Positions 50,180 to 58,651 of a stretch of 64,000 bases of DNA are shown one piece after another. Source of the stretch: JABJGO01 sp963921245 (GTDB lineage: Bacteria > Pseudomonadota > Alphaproteobacteria > Rhodospirillales > Casp-alpha2); assembly GCA_963921245.4 (NCBI GenBank), contig CAWUEY030000001.1, forward strand, positions 2,232,001 to 2,296,000, read 5' to 3'. The notes beneath the pieces were generated by a model. That model was not told the DNA's origin, did not search any database, and saw only the letters and a list, made by a program, of their open reading frames with translations. The translations under genes and the position numbers were made by a program. Each line of letters starts with the position of its first letter. The first letter of the stretch is position 1.

Positions 50180-50773
50180 ATGGCCCGGAAACCGAGACAA
50201 ATTGACCGACAAAAACTTATCGATGCCGCTATGACCGTGATTGCGCGCGACGGATTTGCCGCGTGCACACTCGAAACCATAGCAGAAGAAGTGAGCGCAA
50301 GCCCTCAGAACGTGCGGTCCGTTTTCGGCTCGGTTTATGCCATCCTCGAAGCCCTTGTCGATGGGATAGATCGGAACGCATTGATGGAAGGCGAGCATTT
50401 TCAGGACGACGATTCAGTCAGGGACCGGTTGTTTGCCCTGCTCATGGCCCGGTTTGATGCGCTTGATCCTTACAAGCAAGCCATTCGCCGAATGAGCTGT
50501 GCTCCATCATTCAGCCACATGCCCCTGTTGGCCCTGGGCCCACGATTGTTGTGTTCAATGGCACTGATGCTGGAGACCGCCGGTTCACCACCAAGCGGTT
50601 TGTCTGGCATGCTGAGAACCAAGGGACTTGCCGGCATTCATCTCTCAGCCATGCGTGTCTGGCTATCAGACGACAGCCAGGATATGGCCGAAACCATGGC
50701 ATATCTTGATAAGTGCCTGTCCCGTGCCGAAAACCTTGTCCAGGCCCTTTCCGGGGTGGCTGGAAAGGCGTAG
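50180..50773 (+). CDS. TetR-family transcriptional regulator
   Basis: A 197-residue regulator. The helix-turn-helix occupies residues 8-55 (QKLIDAAMTVIARDGFAACTLETIAEEVSASPQNVRSVFGS). The C-terminal domain resembles the group of TetR proteins found beside phasins and COQ9-like proteins (SAMRVWLSDDSQDMAETMAYLDKCLSRAENL). It lies after proC and 113 bp before the phasin gene; that gap carries two palindromes which may be its target or PhaR's. Confidence 0.87.
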   Translation: MARKPRQIDRQKLIDAAMTVIARDGFAACTLETIAEEVSASPQNVRSVFGSVYAILEALVDGIDRNALMEGEHFQDDDSVRDRLFALLMARFDALDPYKQAIRRMSCAPSFSHMPLLALGPRLLCSMALMLETAGSPPSGLSGMLRTKGLAGIHLSAMRVWLSDDSQDMAETMAYLDKCLSRAENLVQALSGVAGKA

Positions 50774-50783
50774 AGTAATTTTT

Positions 50784-50866
50784 TTGTGCAGTGCACAATT
50801 TTAGTTGACACATAATCAAAAATATCCCATAAGTTGACCATGGCACGGCAATTGTGCAGTGCAACA
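50784..50866 (+). promoter_or_regulatory. Phasin promoter flanked by two PhaR-like operators
   Basis: Upstream operator TTGTGCA-G-TGCACAA (50784-50798) is a perfect palindrome around one base. The promoter follows: TTGACA at 50805-50810, 17 bases, then CATAAG at 50828-50833. A second, imperfect copy TTGTGCA-G-TGCAACA (50852-50866) covers the start region. TGC/GCA-rich palindromes of this kind are bound by the repressor PhaR in other alphaproteobacteria; the assignment here is inference. The phasin ATG is 20 bp beyond. Confidence 0.7.
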
Positions 50867-50886
50867 TTATTTTGGAGATTGTACCC

Positions 50887-51366
50887 ATGGCCCGCAAAAA
50901 CACAACGACAATCAATTTCGACCCCATGAATATCTTCTCGGCATTTGACCCCGCCAGATCTGCAGAACAGTTCATGGATATGATGAACAAGTTCAAAGCA
51001 CCGGTTGCCGATATGGAACCGGTCGTAGAATTTCAACGCAAAGGCTTGGATGCCGCGAACGCTGCCAGCAACGCTGCCATCGATGGTATGCGGGCAATAA
51101 CCGAACGTCAGGCCACAATGGTTCGCGACTCTATCGATACCGTTGCTTCCAACATGAAAACACTTGGAAAAGCCAGCGATCCCAAAGAAGTTATCGAGCA
51201 TCAGATCGCGTTCTCTCGCTGCGCAATGGAAAAAACCGCCAGCAACGTCACCGAACTGGGTGATCTTGCCGTAAAGACCAGCAATGAGGTTTTTGCACCG
51301 ATTGCAGAACATGTTCGTTCATCAATCGAAGACGTCACTGCAATGACGGCTATGGCTGGAAAGTAA
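50887..51366 (+). CDS. Phasin (PHA granule-associated protein)
   Basis: A 159-residue phasin that coats polyhydroxyalkanoate granules. The core is FSAFDPARSAEQFMDMMNKFKAP, then a long amphipathic helix with EFQRKGLDAANAASNAAIDGMRAITERQ and TSNEVFAPIAEHV, typical of the alphaproteobacterial phasin family. It is rich in alanine, methionine and asparagine, and has no signal peptide. Its own promoter and two operators are upstream, and a strong terminator is downstream, so it is expressed as a single gene. Confidence 0.93.
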   Translation: MARKNTTTINFDPMNIFSAFDPARSAEQFMDMMNKFKAPVADMEPVVEFQRKGLDAANAASNAAIDGMRAITERQATMVRDSIDTVASNMKTLGKASDPKEVIEHQIAFSRCAMEKTASNVTELGDLAVKTSNEVFAPIAEHVRSSIEDVTAMTAMAGK

Positions 51367-51397
51367 TCCGGTCCGCCGCAAACCTGTATCCGGTTGG

Positions 51398-51431
51398 AAG
51401 CGCGCATTCTCTTTTGGATGCGCGCTTTTTG
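51398..51431 (+). terminator. Rho-independent terminator of the phasin gene
   Basis: AAGCGCGCAT (51398-51407) pairs fully with ATGCGCGCTT (51418-51427) around a 10-base loop, and TTTT follows. It lies 31 bp after the phasin stop codon. The hairpin is GC-rich and has a proper T-run, so the call is firm. Confidence 0.9.
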
Positions 51432-51482
51432 TTTTCTCATCGGACGTCTATGATGCCGGCAGCAAAACGACAGGAGTTTCAC

Positions 51483-51818
51483 ATGGATCTGGAATTTGAC
51501 GACTTTTTGAAAGTCGATATCCGGGCGGGCACGATCATACGGGCAGAACCATACCCCGAAGCCCGTGTTCCTGCCATCAAACTCTGGGTCGATTTCGGCC
51601 CGGAAATCGGCGAGCGAAAATCTTCCGCGCAAATCACCAGGCACTATGACGTCGATTCATTACCGGGTCGGCAGATTATGGGCGTTGTCAACTTCCCCCC
51701 TAAGCAAATCGGCAGATTCGTGAGCGAATGTCTTGTACTGGGCGTGCCAGACGACAATGAAGACGTGGTTCTGTTAAAACCCGAAAAAGCCGTGCCCAAC
51801 GGTGTCAGGATGTATTGA
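51483..51818 (+). CDS. csaA: CsaA-type tRNA-binding/chaperone protein
   Basis: A 111-residue single-domain protein of the EMAP-II-like tRNA-binding fold. The family pattern is DFLKVDIRAGTIIRAEPYPEARVPAIKLWVDFG, then KSSAQITRHY, and GRQIMGVVNFPPKQIGRFVSECLVLG. CsaA acts as a dimeric chaperone of protein export in Bacillus; its role in alphaproteobacteria is not settled. ATG 51483 has CAGGAG upstream. It converges with the histidine kinase gene. Confidence 0.9.
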   Translation: MDLEFDDFLKVDIRAGTIIRAEPYPEARVPAIKLWVDFGPEIGERKSSAQITRHYDVDSLPGRQIMGVVNFPPKQIGRFVSECLVLGVPDDNEDVVLLKPEKAVPNGVRMY

Positions 51819-51838
51819 TATGGATCAGTTGGTCTGAT

Positions 51839-53158
51839 TTACACGGGCATTCGGACGATTGCCCGTAGACCGCCCTGCGGAGAGCTATCCAACAATAGTT
51901 CCCCGCCATGACCACGGATCACATCCCGCGCAATACTCAGACCGAGCCCGACGCCGCCAGTTCCCGGATTTCGCGATTTTTCCAGCCGAACAAAGGGTTT
52001 GAAGACCTCTTCTCTTTTATCTTCCGGAATTCCCGGTCCGTCGTCATCGACAGCAATCTCAATCGCATCGGCGCGCCGCCCAGCCCTGATCGAAACGTTT
52101 TCTCCATATCGCAGTGCATTCTCGAAAAGGTTTGTTATGGAGCGGCGAAAGGCATTCGGTCGTAGCGGAATTACCATATCCTCTTCCATATGCAGATCAA
52201 TATGGCCGCCTTTTCGTTTCGATCCATCAACCGCTTCCTTCAGCAATTGATTTACACTCGTTTCAACGGACTTTTCCGTTCCCTCCCCTCTTGCAAAAGC
52301 GAGATATTCATCGAGCATGTACTCCATCTCGTCGATATCGGCTTTCATGTCGTCCACACCCTTTTGACCTTCCAGCAATGCGAGCTGAAGCTTCATCCGG
52401 GTCAATGGTGTCCGCAGGTCGTGAGAGACTCCAGCCAACATGTCCGTTCTCTGGCCAATCTGACGCAAAATGCGGTCGCGCATGGTCATGAAAGCTTGTG
52501 CCGCCTGCCGAACCTCCGTTGCCCCTTCGGGTTTGAATTTTTCCACGTCACGACCTTTGCCAAACTCATCAGACGCATATGCCAGGCGACGGATGGGTTT
52601 CACCTGATTTCTCATGAACATGGTGGCGATTGCAAAAAGTATCAGGGACGTACCAACCATCCATAACACGAACACGTATGTTGTTGAGCTAAACAGTCGT
52701 TTACGAGGCGTGATGACCTCAAGGACCCCGTTCGATAGCTGTACCCTGATAATGATGTGTTTATCCAGGGTCGTGGTATCCAGCCAGACGGGCTTCGCAA
52801 CGTAGCTGTTCAACGCGCTCAGGAGTGTTTCTTCCAACTGGTTGGCAGGTTCCGTTGTCAGGCTGTCCAATACGCCTTCAGGCTCGAACCTTGTGGAAAA
52901 GCTCATGGTTCCTGCCGCCAGTTGTATCGCCCATCGGTGGCCTTCAATTGTCGGATCATGCCGCATCATGTCTATGACAGCGGCAACATCTCCTGCGACA
53001 CTGACGGCAAGCCGCCTGGTGATCTTGGACCAATGTGTTTCGTAAAATATGCCGGCTGAAACGAGTTGGAGAAGGATAAGAGGCGTGATGATAATCAGCA
53101 ACGACCGCCCCAGCAAACTCCTGGGTAATGCTCCTTTTATCCATAGACTGATCGACAT
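51839..53158 (-). CDS. EnvZ-like sensor histidine kinase
   Basis: A 439-residue membrane kinase. It has helices at about residues 18-38 (SLLIIITPLILLQLVSAGIF) and 160-180 (YVFVLWMVGTSLILFAIATMF) enclosing a periplasmic sensor, a HAMP domain (VKPIRRLAYASDEFGKGRDVE), the phosphorylated histidine box GVSHDLRTPLTRMKLQLALLEG, and the ATPase with N box NLFENALRYGE, G1 DDGPGIP and G2 GGVGLGLSIA. It lies 18 bp downstream of an OmpR-type regulator and is its likely partner. The signal is unknown. Confidence 0.93.
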   Translation of the reverse strand: MSISLWIKGALPRSLLGRSLLIIITPLILLQLVSAGIFYETHWSKITRRLAVSVAGDVAAVIDMMRHDPTIEGHRWAIQLAAGTMSFSTRFEPEGVLDSLTTEPANQLEETLLSALNSYVAKPVWLDTTTLDKHIIIRVQLSNGVLEVITPRKRLFSSTTYVFVLWMVGTSLILFAIATMFMRNQVKPIRRLAYASDEFGKGRDVEKFKPEGATEVRQAAQAFMTMRDRILRQIGQRTDMLAGVSHDLRTPLTRMKLQLALLEGQKGVDDMKADIDEMEYMLDEYLAFARGEGTEKSVETSVNQLLKEAVDGSKRKGGHIDLHMEEDMVIPLRPNAFRRSITNLFENALRYGENVSIRAGRRADAIEIAVDDDGPGIPEDKREEVFKPFVRLEKSRNPGTGGVGLGLSIARDVIRGHGGELLLDSSPQGGLRAIVRMPV

Positions 53159-53176
53159 CTTTAAAACCGGCTCTCG

Positions 53177-53857
53177 TTAATCAGGCTTCAATACGTATCC
53201 CCGCCCGCGTACCGTTTGCAGGTAGCGCGGTACCCGTGGATCCTGTTCAATCTTACGGCGCAATCGAGTAACCTGAACGTCGATTGCTCGATCGGATGCC
53301 AGCCCCCCGGAAACTTCGACAAGCGTTTCCCGGGACAGGATTTCTCCGGGCGTTGCAGACAAAGCCTGCAACAACGTAACTTCGACATCGGTTAAACGAA
53401 TGGCTCTACCATTGCACAACATCTCGCCTCTCTCAGGCATAAACACTTTATCGCCAAGTGAAACCTCGTGCGCCACAACAGGCATTGGATTTCGCCGAAG
53501 AATGCTCTGAATTCGCAGTAACAATTCCCTGGGTTCAAAAGGTTTTGTCAGGTAGTCATCGGCGCCGATTTCCAGACCGGAAATCCTGTCATTGCTCTCG
53601 GCCATTGCTGTTAGCATCAGTATAGGCGTTGAGTTGTTTTCCCTGAAACTGGCGGCAAACTCCAGACCATTCTCACCCGGCATCATCAAATCGAGAACGA
53701 TCAGGTCAAATTCAATTGATCCAAGTTTCATACGTGCGTCCGCTGTATCGGCCGCCGTCGTGACAATAAAACCGTGCTCACTCAGATACTGCCGGAGAAG
53801 ATCACGAATTCGATCGTCGTCGTCTACGATCAGAAGATGCGGAAAGTCGGGGTTCAT
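53177..53857 (-). CDS. OmpR-family response regulator
   Basis: A 226-residue regulator with a receiver domain (acidic pocket around Asp12-Asp14, phosphorylation at Asp56 in IVLDLMMP, lysine in YLTKPFEP) and a winged-helix DNA-binding domain (about 130-226) ending VTRLRRKIEQDPRVPRYLQTVRGRGYVLKPD. Transcription order is marR, this gene, the kinase. A MarR-OmpR pair of this sort is described as PetP-PetR in Rhodobacter; the similarity is in arrangement. Confidence 0.93.
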   Translation of the reverse strand: MNPDFPHLLIVDDDDRIRDLLRQYLSEHGFIVTTAADTADARMKLGSIEFDLIVLDLMMPGENGLEFAASFRENNSTPILMLTAMAESNDRISGLEIGADDYLTKPFEPRELLLRIQSILRRNPMPVVAHEVSLGDKVFMPERGEMLCNGRAIRLTDVEVTLLQALSATPGEILSRETLVEVSGGLASDRAIDVQVTRLRRKIEQDPRVPRYLQTVRGRGYVLKPD

Positions 53858-53860
53858 TGT

Positions 53861-54346
53861 TCACTCATTGTCAAAAAAGCGCTTTTTGTCCTCTTCTCCG
53901 ATTATCCCCCGCAAAACCGCGGAAAATCCTGCAACGGCTTCAACGCCAGCTTCACGATAGGCCTTCGCAATTCGTTTTGTTTGGCGTTCACTCAGAACGT
54001 TTTCCAATTCCCGACCCTTTTCCGTTAAAAACAGCAATCTGCGCCGACGGTCCTCCGTATCTGTCACCTGCTCAATGAACGCTTCATTGAGAAGCTGGCC
54101 CAGTACCCGAGAGAGACTTTGCTTGGTTATCTTCAGAATGGAGAGCAACTCGCTTACGGACATTCCTTCATTCGCACCAACAAAATAGATCACCCTGTGA
54201 TGGGCGCGGCCAAAACCATACTCTGCAAGAATTGCATCTGGTTCTTCCGTAAAATCACGATAGGCGAAAAACAACAGCTCCATGGCTTTGCGGAGTTCCC
54301 TGTCACTCAGGAAAAGAGGGTTGGCGCGTTGAAGTGAGGCTTGCAT
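53861..54346 (-). CDS. MarR-family transcriptional regulator
   Basis: A 161-residue winged-helix repressor with FGRAHHRVIYFVGANEGMSVSELLSILKITKQSLSRVLGQLLNEAFIEQVTDTEDRRRRLLFLTEKGREL, the complete MarR DNA-binding region including the DxRxR wing. It opens the operon with the OmpR regulator 3 bp after it. Divergent from the aminotransferase gene across 129 bp that includes a palindrome likely to be its operator. Confidence 0.92.
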   Translation of the reverse strand: MQASLQRANPLFLSDRELRKAMELLFFAYRDFTEEPDAILAEYGFGRAHHRVIYFVGANEGMSVSELLSILKITKQSLSRVLGQLLNEAFIEQVTDTEDRRRRLLFLTEKGRELENVLSERQTKRIAKAYREAGVEAVAGFSAVLRGIIGEEDKKRFFDNE

Positions 54347-54387
54347 ATCGTCTATTTCTGGAACCCAAAATGACTAGATAAAAATTT

Positions 54388-54406
54388 ATGTCAGGATTAT
54401 TGACAT
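54388..54406. promoter_or_regulatory. MarR-type operator between marR and ilvE
   Basis: ATGTCA (54388-54393) and TGACAT (54401-54406) form an exact inverted repeat with a 7-base centre. It is 42 bp upstream of the marR start and 69 bp upstream of the aminotransferase start, so it could control either or both. Function is inferred. Confidence 0.55.
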
Positions 54407-54475
54407 ATATGCCCGATGTTGATAATAGATGCAACATCATTATTCAGACCCTCACTTTTACGAAAGAATATTGTC

Positions 54476-55375
54476 ATGGCGGCCCCGTCTTTTGATAATC
54501 ATGATGGCTCAATCTGGTACAACGGCAAAATCGTTGATTGGCGAGACGCCAATGTTCATGTTCTGACCCACGGTTTGCACTATGCTTCCTCCGTGTTCGA
54601 GGGCAATCGTTCCTATGCTGGTAAAATCTTCAAGCTGACGGAACATTCGGAACGCTTGTTGAAATCGGCTGAAATCATGGGATTTGAAATTCCCTATTCC
54701 GTAGCGGAAATCGATGCAGCCTGTGAGGAAATTTGCCGCATCAACAATATCGTTGACGGTTATGTTCGGCCCGTTGCCTGGCGGGGCAGTGAAATGATGG
54801 GTGTCAGTGCCCAGTCAAATACTATTCACCTCGCCATTGCGGCATGGCAGTGGCCGTCGTATTTCTCTCCGGAAGCCAGAACCAAGGGTATTGCTCTTTG
54901 CACGGCACCCTGGAAACGACCTTCACCGGAGAGTGCCCCGGTGCACGCAAAAGCGGCGGGCCTCTACATGATCTGCACCCTGTCAAAACACGAAGCCGAA
55001 CGTAGAGGCTTCCAGGATTCCCTGATGCTGGACTATCGTGGTCACGTTGCGGAAGCCACGGGGGCTAATATATTCATGACGTTCGGCGACAATACGCTTC
55101 ATACGCCAACGCCGGACTGCTTTCTTAATGGCATCACCCGCCAGACTGTTATCGAACTGGCGAAGGCGCGGGGGATCGACGTTATCGAACGCACCATTGT
55201 ACCCGAGGAGCTGACCAAGGCCGAACAGGTGTTTCTGACGGGCACGGCGGCGGAAGTCACGCCAGTCGGACAAATCGACGACAACACCTATGTTGTCGGG
55301 GAAATTGTTCAGACAATGATGGAAGATTACGAACGGACCGTTGGGAAAACCCCGTCCGGGGAAGCGGCTGCCTGA
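54476..55375 (+). CDS. ilvE: Branched-chain amino acid aminotransferase IlvE
   Basis: A 299-residue fold-type IV PLP enzyme for the last step of valine, leucine and isoleucine synthesis. Motifs: GSIWYNGKIVDWRDANVHVLTHGLHYASSVFEGNR at the start, the PLP lysine at residue 159 in PVHAKAAGLYM, EATGANIFM, and FLTGTAAEVTPV. The frame opens at 54416, but ATG 54476 matches the family start. A tandem repeat begins at its stop codon. Confidence 0.94.
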   Translation: MAAPSFDNHDGSIWYNGKIVDWRDANVHVLTHGLHYASSVFEGNRSYAGKIFKLTEHSERLLKSAEIMGFEIPYSVAEIDAACEEICRINNIVDGYVRPVAWRGSEMMGVSAQSNTIHLAIAAWQWPSYFSPEARTKGIALCTAPWKRPSPESAPVHAKAAGLYMICTLSKHEAERRGFQDSLMLDYRGHVAEATGANIFMTFGDNTLHTPTPDCFLNGITRQTVIELAKARGIDVIERTIVPEELTKAEQVFLTGTAAEVTPVGQIDDNTYVVGEIVQTMMEDYERTVGKTPSGEAAA

Positions 55376-55428
55376 TCGTTTCGGCCTGATTATTTTGGCC
55401 CGATCATTTTGGCCTGGTCGTTTTGGGA
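55373..55428. repeat. Four degenerate 14-bp tandem repeats after ilvE
   Basis: Units: TGATCGTTTCGGCC (55373-55386), TGATTATTTTGGCC (55387-55400), CGATCATTTTGGCC (55401-55414) and TGGTCGTTTTGGGA (55415-55428). The first unit supplies the ilvE stop codon TGA. They lie in the 89-bp convergent gap before the end of moaE. Confidence 0.9.
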
Positions 55429-55464
55429 AGCGTCGCCCAACAATCGGCTTGTTGCAGGAAAAGT

Positions 55465-55914
55465 CTATTGCCGCCAGCGGTCAGTGGCGAGATCGTCCGC
55501 CGCCCGTGCATCAACCCACTTTGAACCGGCCTCACCTTCTTCCCGTTTCCAGAACGGTGCTTTGGTCTTCAGCCAATCCATCAGAAACTGGCATGCCATA
55601 AATGCCTCTTCACGATGTGGTGACGCGGTCACAACCAGAACGATCCGGTCTCCGGGATATAATTCCCCATATCGGTGAATGATCAGGGTTGCCGACAAAT
55701 TCCAGCGATTGTTTGCTTCTTCTTCAATCCCGGAAAGCGCCTTTTCGGTCATCCCGGTATAGTGCTCCAGAGTCATGCTGTCGATAGAGGCACCGTCTGC
55801 CATATCCCGCACCGTGCCCATGAACGAACAAATCCCGCCAATGCCCCTGTCTTCGCCGACCAGTGCGTCAATCTCGCTGGATATATCAAAATCTTCCTTT
55901 TGAACTCTAATCAT
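55465..55914 (-). CDS. moaE: Molybdopterin synthase catalytic subunit MoaE
   Basis: A 149-residue large subunit of molybdopterin synthase, which inserts sulfur into cyclic pyranopterin monophosphate. Motifs: GGICSFMGTVRDMADG, ALSGIEEEANNRW, and the active-site region RYGELYPGDRIVLVVTASPHREEAFMACQFLMDWLKTKAPFWKRE, with the conserved lysines. It is 20 bp after moaD, last gene of the minus-strand operon. Confidence 0.95.
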   Translation of the reverse strand: MIRVQKEDFDISSEIDALVGEDRGIGGICSFMGTVRDMADGASIDSMTLEHYTGMTEKALSGIEEEANNRWNLSATLIIHRYGELYPGDRIVLVVTASPHREEAFMACQFLMDWLKTKAPFWKREEGEAGSKWVDARAADDLATDRWRQ

Positions 55915-55934
55915 GGGAAATCGGCACTCCGTTC

Positions 55935-56186
55935 CTAACCACCGGTAACCGGGGGAAAGAAGGCAACTTCATCGCTGTCATTGAGAACATGATCAAATCC
56001 AACATGTTCCTGGTTCACAGCAACCCTGACGGCCTTTTGCTCCGCCAACGCGGCGGCACAATGGTCATCGTTTTCCATCAGCCACGTCATTAACTGCCCA
56101 ACGGTTCTAACCCCGTCGGGCAGGGTAACGTCCTGATGGGGAACACCCACTTTTTCTCTGATCCAGGAAAAATATAGAATGTTCAT
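55935..56186 (-). CDS. moaD: Molybdopterin synthase sulfur-carrier subunit MoaD
   Basis: An 83-residue ubiquitin-like protein ending in the required Gly-Gly (FFPPVTGG), where it carries a thiocarboxylate to MoaE. It begins MNILYFSWIREKVGVPHQDVTLPDGVRTVGQLMTWL. It overlaps the end of moeA by four bases. Confidence 0.95.
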   Translation of the reverse strand: MNILYFSWIREKVGVPHQDVTLPDGVRTVGQLMTWLMENDDHCAAALAEQKAVRVAVNQEHVGFDHVLNDSDEVAFFPPVTGG

Positions 56187-57463
56187 GCCATCATCTCGCT
56201 CAGGGACAAAACCTTAACACGATCACCGCTGGACACTTCCGTCGTATCTTCATCCAATTCGACCAGTGCCGTGGCCGCTACCATAGATGTCAGAATGCCG
56301 GCACCACTGGAAACATCCTTTTTTGCAACCAGGGTTCCATCGCCCGCGTCTTCAAGGCGAACACGGACCCACTCCCGCCGCCCCTTTTTCTTCTTATGGT
56401 CAAAGCCGGAAAGAGCACTATAGCGCATCGGGCCGGTATCTTCCGCACCGGTCATCCAGAATATCAACGGCCGTGCGACAACGAGGAAAGTTATCATCGC
56501 CGCAACAGGATTGCCCGGCAAGCCGATAAACGCGGTATCATTGATCTGGCCCAGGGCTATGGGCCGCCCTGGTTTAATTGCCAGCCGCCACAGGTTAATG
56601 GAACCGTTTTGCTCGACCGCAGATTTAACATGATCTTCCTCACCCGCCGAAACCCCACCGGATGTCATTAACATATCATGGTCTTGAGCAGCTAGCTTAA
56701 GCGCCGCCGCAATTGTTTCCCGGTTATCTGGTAATATTCCCAGGTCTGTAACCACACAACCGGAACCGTGTAACAACGCCTTTATAGCGTACCTATTGGC
56801 ATCAAAAATCCGTCCTTCCGGTGCCGTTGATTCCGGATCGACAACCTCATCGCCCGTAGAAAAAACACCAACACGCAAGGGCTTGAAAACACATAGAGTC
56901 TCTCTACCAATAGAAGCCGCCAACCCCAATTCCTGGGGCCGCAATCGCAACCCTTTCGTCAGTATAACGGACCCAACCGCCACATCCTCTCCTGCGTTCC
57001 TGCGGTTCGAACCTCTTTTCAATCCGGGTGGGAAAACAGCGACATCCCCTTCGATTTTGACATCTTCTTCCATGAAAACAGTATCAGGGCCGCTCGCTTG
57101 CGAACCATCGGCCCCAACCGGCATGGGCGCGCCTGTGAATATCCTTAAAGCCTCCCCGTGGACGGCAGGCCGACCCAGAGGATGCCCGGCGGCGATGCGA
57201 GCAGTGAACGGAAGACGGGTACCAGCATCAGGCTTAAGATCACAAAAATAAACGGCAAACCCATCAACGGCGCTGTTGTCATGTGGGGGAACATTGCGGT
57301 CCGCTATAACATTCTCGGCAAGGAATTTGTCCAGGCATTCATCGAGCGGCAGATGTTCAACATCAACGACGGTACGCACACGTGAGCGCAGCATGGCAAG
57401 CGCGTCATTGAGAGGGGTGAGTTCGCCTCCAAAGGCAAAGCAATCATCTTTAAGCTGTGCCAT
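56183..57463 (-). CDS. moeA: Molybdopterin molybdenumtransferase MoeA
   Basis: A 426-residue enzyme that inserts molybdate into adenylylated molybdopterin. Features: NVIADRNVPPHDNSAVDGFAVYF, FTGAPMPVGADG, the active segment VGVFSTGDEVVDPES, MLMTSGGVSAGEEDHVKSAV, and FIGLPGNPVAAMITFLVV. The C-terminal domain IV follows. It overlaps mobB by 14 bp and moaD by 4 bp. Confidence 0.95.
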   Translation of the reverse strand: MAQLKDDCFAFGGELTPLNDALAMLRSRVRTVVDVEHLPLDECLDKFLAENVIADRNVPPHDNSAVDGFAVYFCDLKPDAGTRLPFTARIAAGHPLGRPAVHGEALRIFTGAPMPVGADGSQASGPDTVFMEEDVKIEGDVAVFPPGLKRGSNRRNAGEDVAVGSVILTKGLRLRPQELGLAASIGRETLCVFKPLRVGVFSTGDEVVDPESTAPEGRIFDANRYAIKALLHGSGCVVTDLGILPDNRETIAAALKLAAQDHDMLMTSGGVSAGEEDHVKSAVEQNGSINLWRLAIKPGRPIALGQINDTAFIGLPGNPVAAMITFLVVARPLIFWMTGAEDTGPMRYSALSGFDHKKKKGRREWVRVRLEDAGDGTLVAKKDVSSGAGILTSMVAATALVELDEDTTEVSSGDRVKVLSLSEMMA

Positions 57464-57986
57464 GGCGTAACTCCGGACCCGCCAATCCAGAATGATCTAT
57501 GATGAAGTTCGCAATTGACTGCGTATCGTTCAGATCGAAAATCGGTACACGTCTCTCTCCCAGGGAACCGTCTATAGGCTCGTCACAGGCGACGGCGACA
57601 ACAGACATATCGGACGCCGCTAAAAGTGGTTTCCCGAGAGAAGGCCGGTGCACCTCGATTTTAGGATGAGGATATGATTTGAACCCTTCGATCAGGATCA
57701 GGTCAACCGGCGTCATATGCTTTATCAAGTCTTCCGGTGACGGCTCCGTTTCATCATTCAGTTCATGCAACAACGCCCAACGGGTAGAGGACGTTAGAAT
57801 AACTTCTGCCGCACCGGCCAAGCGATGATTGTGGGAATCTTTCCCCGGTTGATCCAAATCGAACTTATGGTGCGTATGCTTCATTGTCGAAACGGACAGT
57901 CCTCTACCAGCGATCAATGGCAATACATTGACAACAAGGGTTGTTTTTCCGCTTCCACTCCAACCGGCAAGGCCAAAAATCTTCAT
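57450..57986 (-). CDS. mobB: Molybdopterin-guanine dinucleotide biosynthesis protein MobB
   Basis: A 178-residue P-loop GTPase that assists formation of the molybdopterin guanine dinucleotide cofactor. The P-loop is FGLAGWSGSGKTTLVVNVL; STMKHTHHKFDLDQPGKDSHNHRLAGA is the family hallmark, and DLILIEGFKSYPHPKIEVHR is the third. The partner mobA is not in the window. It lies 11 bp after pgsA. Confidence 0.95.
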   Translation of the reverse strand: MKIFGLAGWSGSGKTTLVVNVLPLIAGRGLSVSTMKHTHHKFDLDQPGKDSHNHRLAGAAEVILTSSTRWALLHELNDETEPSPEDLIKHMTPVDLILIEGFKSYPHPKIEVHRPSLGKPLLAASDMSVVAVACDEPIDGSLGERRVPIFDLNDTQSIANFIIDHSGLAGPELRHGTA

Positions 57987-57997
57987 GACGTGCTCTA

Positions 57998-58612
57998 TTA
58001 CTCACCGTCTGAGTCTGAAACGACAGGGTTGCGCTGGACCGGTGCTTCATCGGTTTCGTTGATGTGACGCAGGCCAACCTGTAAATAGTCAAACCCGGTG
58101 ATCAATGTAAGGGTTGCGGCAATCCAAAGTCCCGCCACACCAATCATGAGGGTCGGAACTCCCCAGAAATCAGGGCCATTCGGTCCGACAAGCAGAAACC
58201 CCAGGGCCAGCATCTGGATACCTGTTTTCCATTTTGCAAGATGGCTGACCGGCATACCAACCCTGAGCTCGGCGAGAAACTCCCGAAGGCCGGAAACAAG
58301 GATTTCACGACCCAGAATTATGCCGGCGGGAATAACGACAAACCCGCCTATTCTGTCCGCTGCCAGCAAGGCAAAAATAACACCGGCGACCAGCATCTTG
58401 TCGGCAATCGGGTCGAGAAAACGACCGAGGGCGGACTGCAAATGCCAGGCCCGGGCCAGGTATCCGTCCAGAAAGTCTGTGACACAGGCATAGGTATAAA
58501 TCCCGAAGGCCAGCCAGCTGCCAAGCGGATCAGGTAAAAAGAACAGTCCGACAACAAGCGGCGTCGCTATGAGCCGCGTATAAGTCAGAATGTTTGGCAG
58601 TTTTTGATACAT
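57998..58612 (-). CDS. pgsA: CDP-diacylglycerol-glycerol-3-phosphate 3-phosphatidyltransferase PgsA
   Basis: A 204-residue inner-membrane enzyme making phosphatidylglycerol phosphate. The CDP-alcohol phosphotransferase motif is complete: DGYLAR, eight residues, G, three residues, D, three residues, D (DGYLARAWHLQSALGRFLDPIAD given in two parts: DGYLARAWHLQ and SALGRFLDPIAD). It has several hydrophobic helices. It is 39 bp downstream of uvrC and upstream of mobB. Confidence 0.95.
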   Translation of the reverse strand: MYQKLPNILTYTRLIATPLVVGLFFLPDPLGSWLAFGIYTYACVTDFLDGYLARAWHLQSALGRFLDPIADKMLVAGVIFALLAADRIGGFVVIPAGIILGREILVSGLREFLAELRVGMPVSHLAKWKTGIQMLALGFLLVGPNGPDFWGVPTLMIGVAGLWIAATLTLITGFDYLQVGLRHINETDEAPVQRNPVVSDSDGE

Positions 58613-58651
58613 GGCCCGCCCAATTGCATGTGCCCGTACACGGGGTATAGG

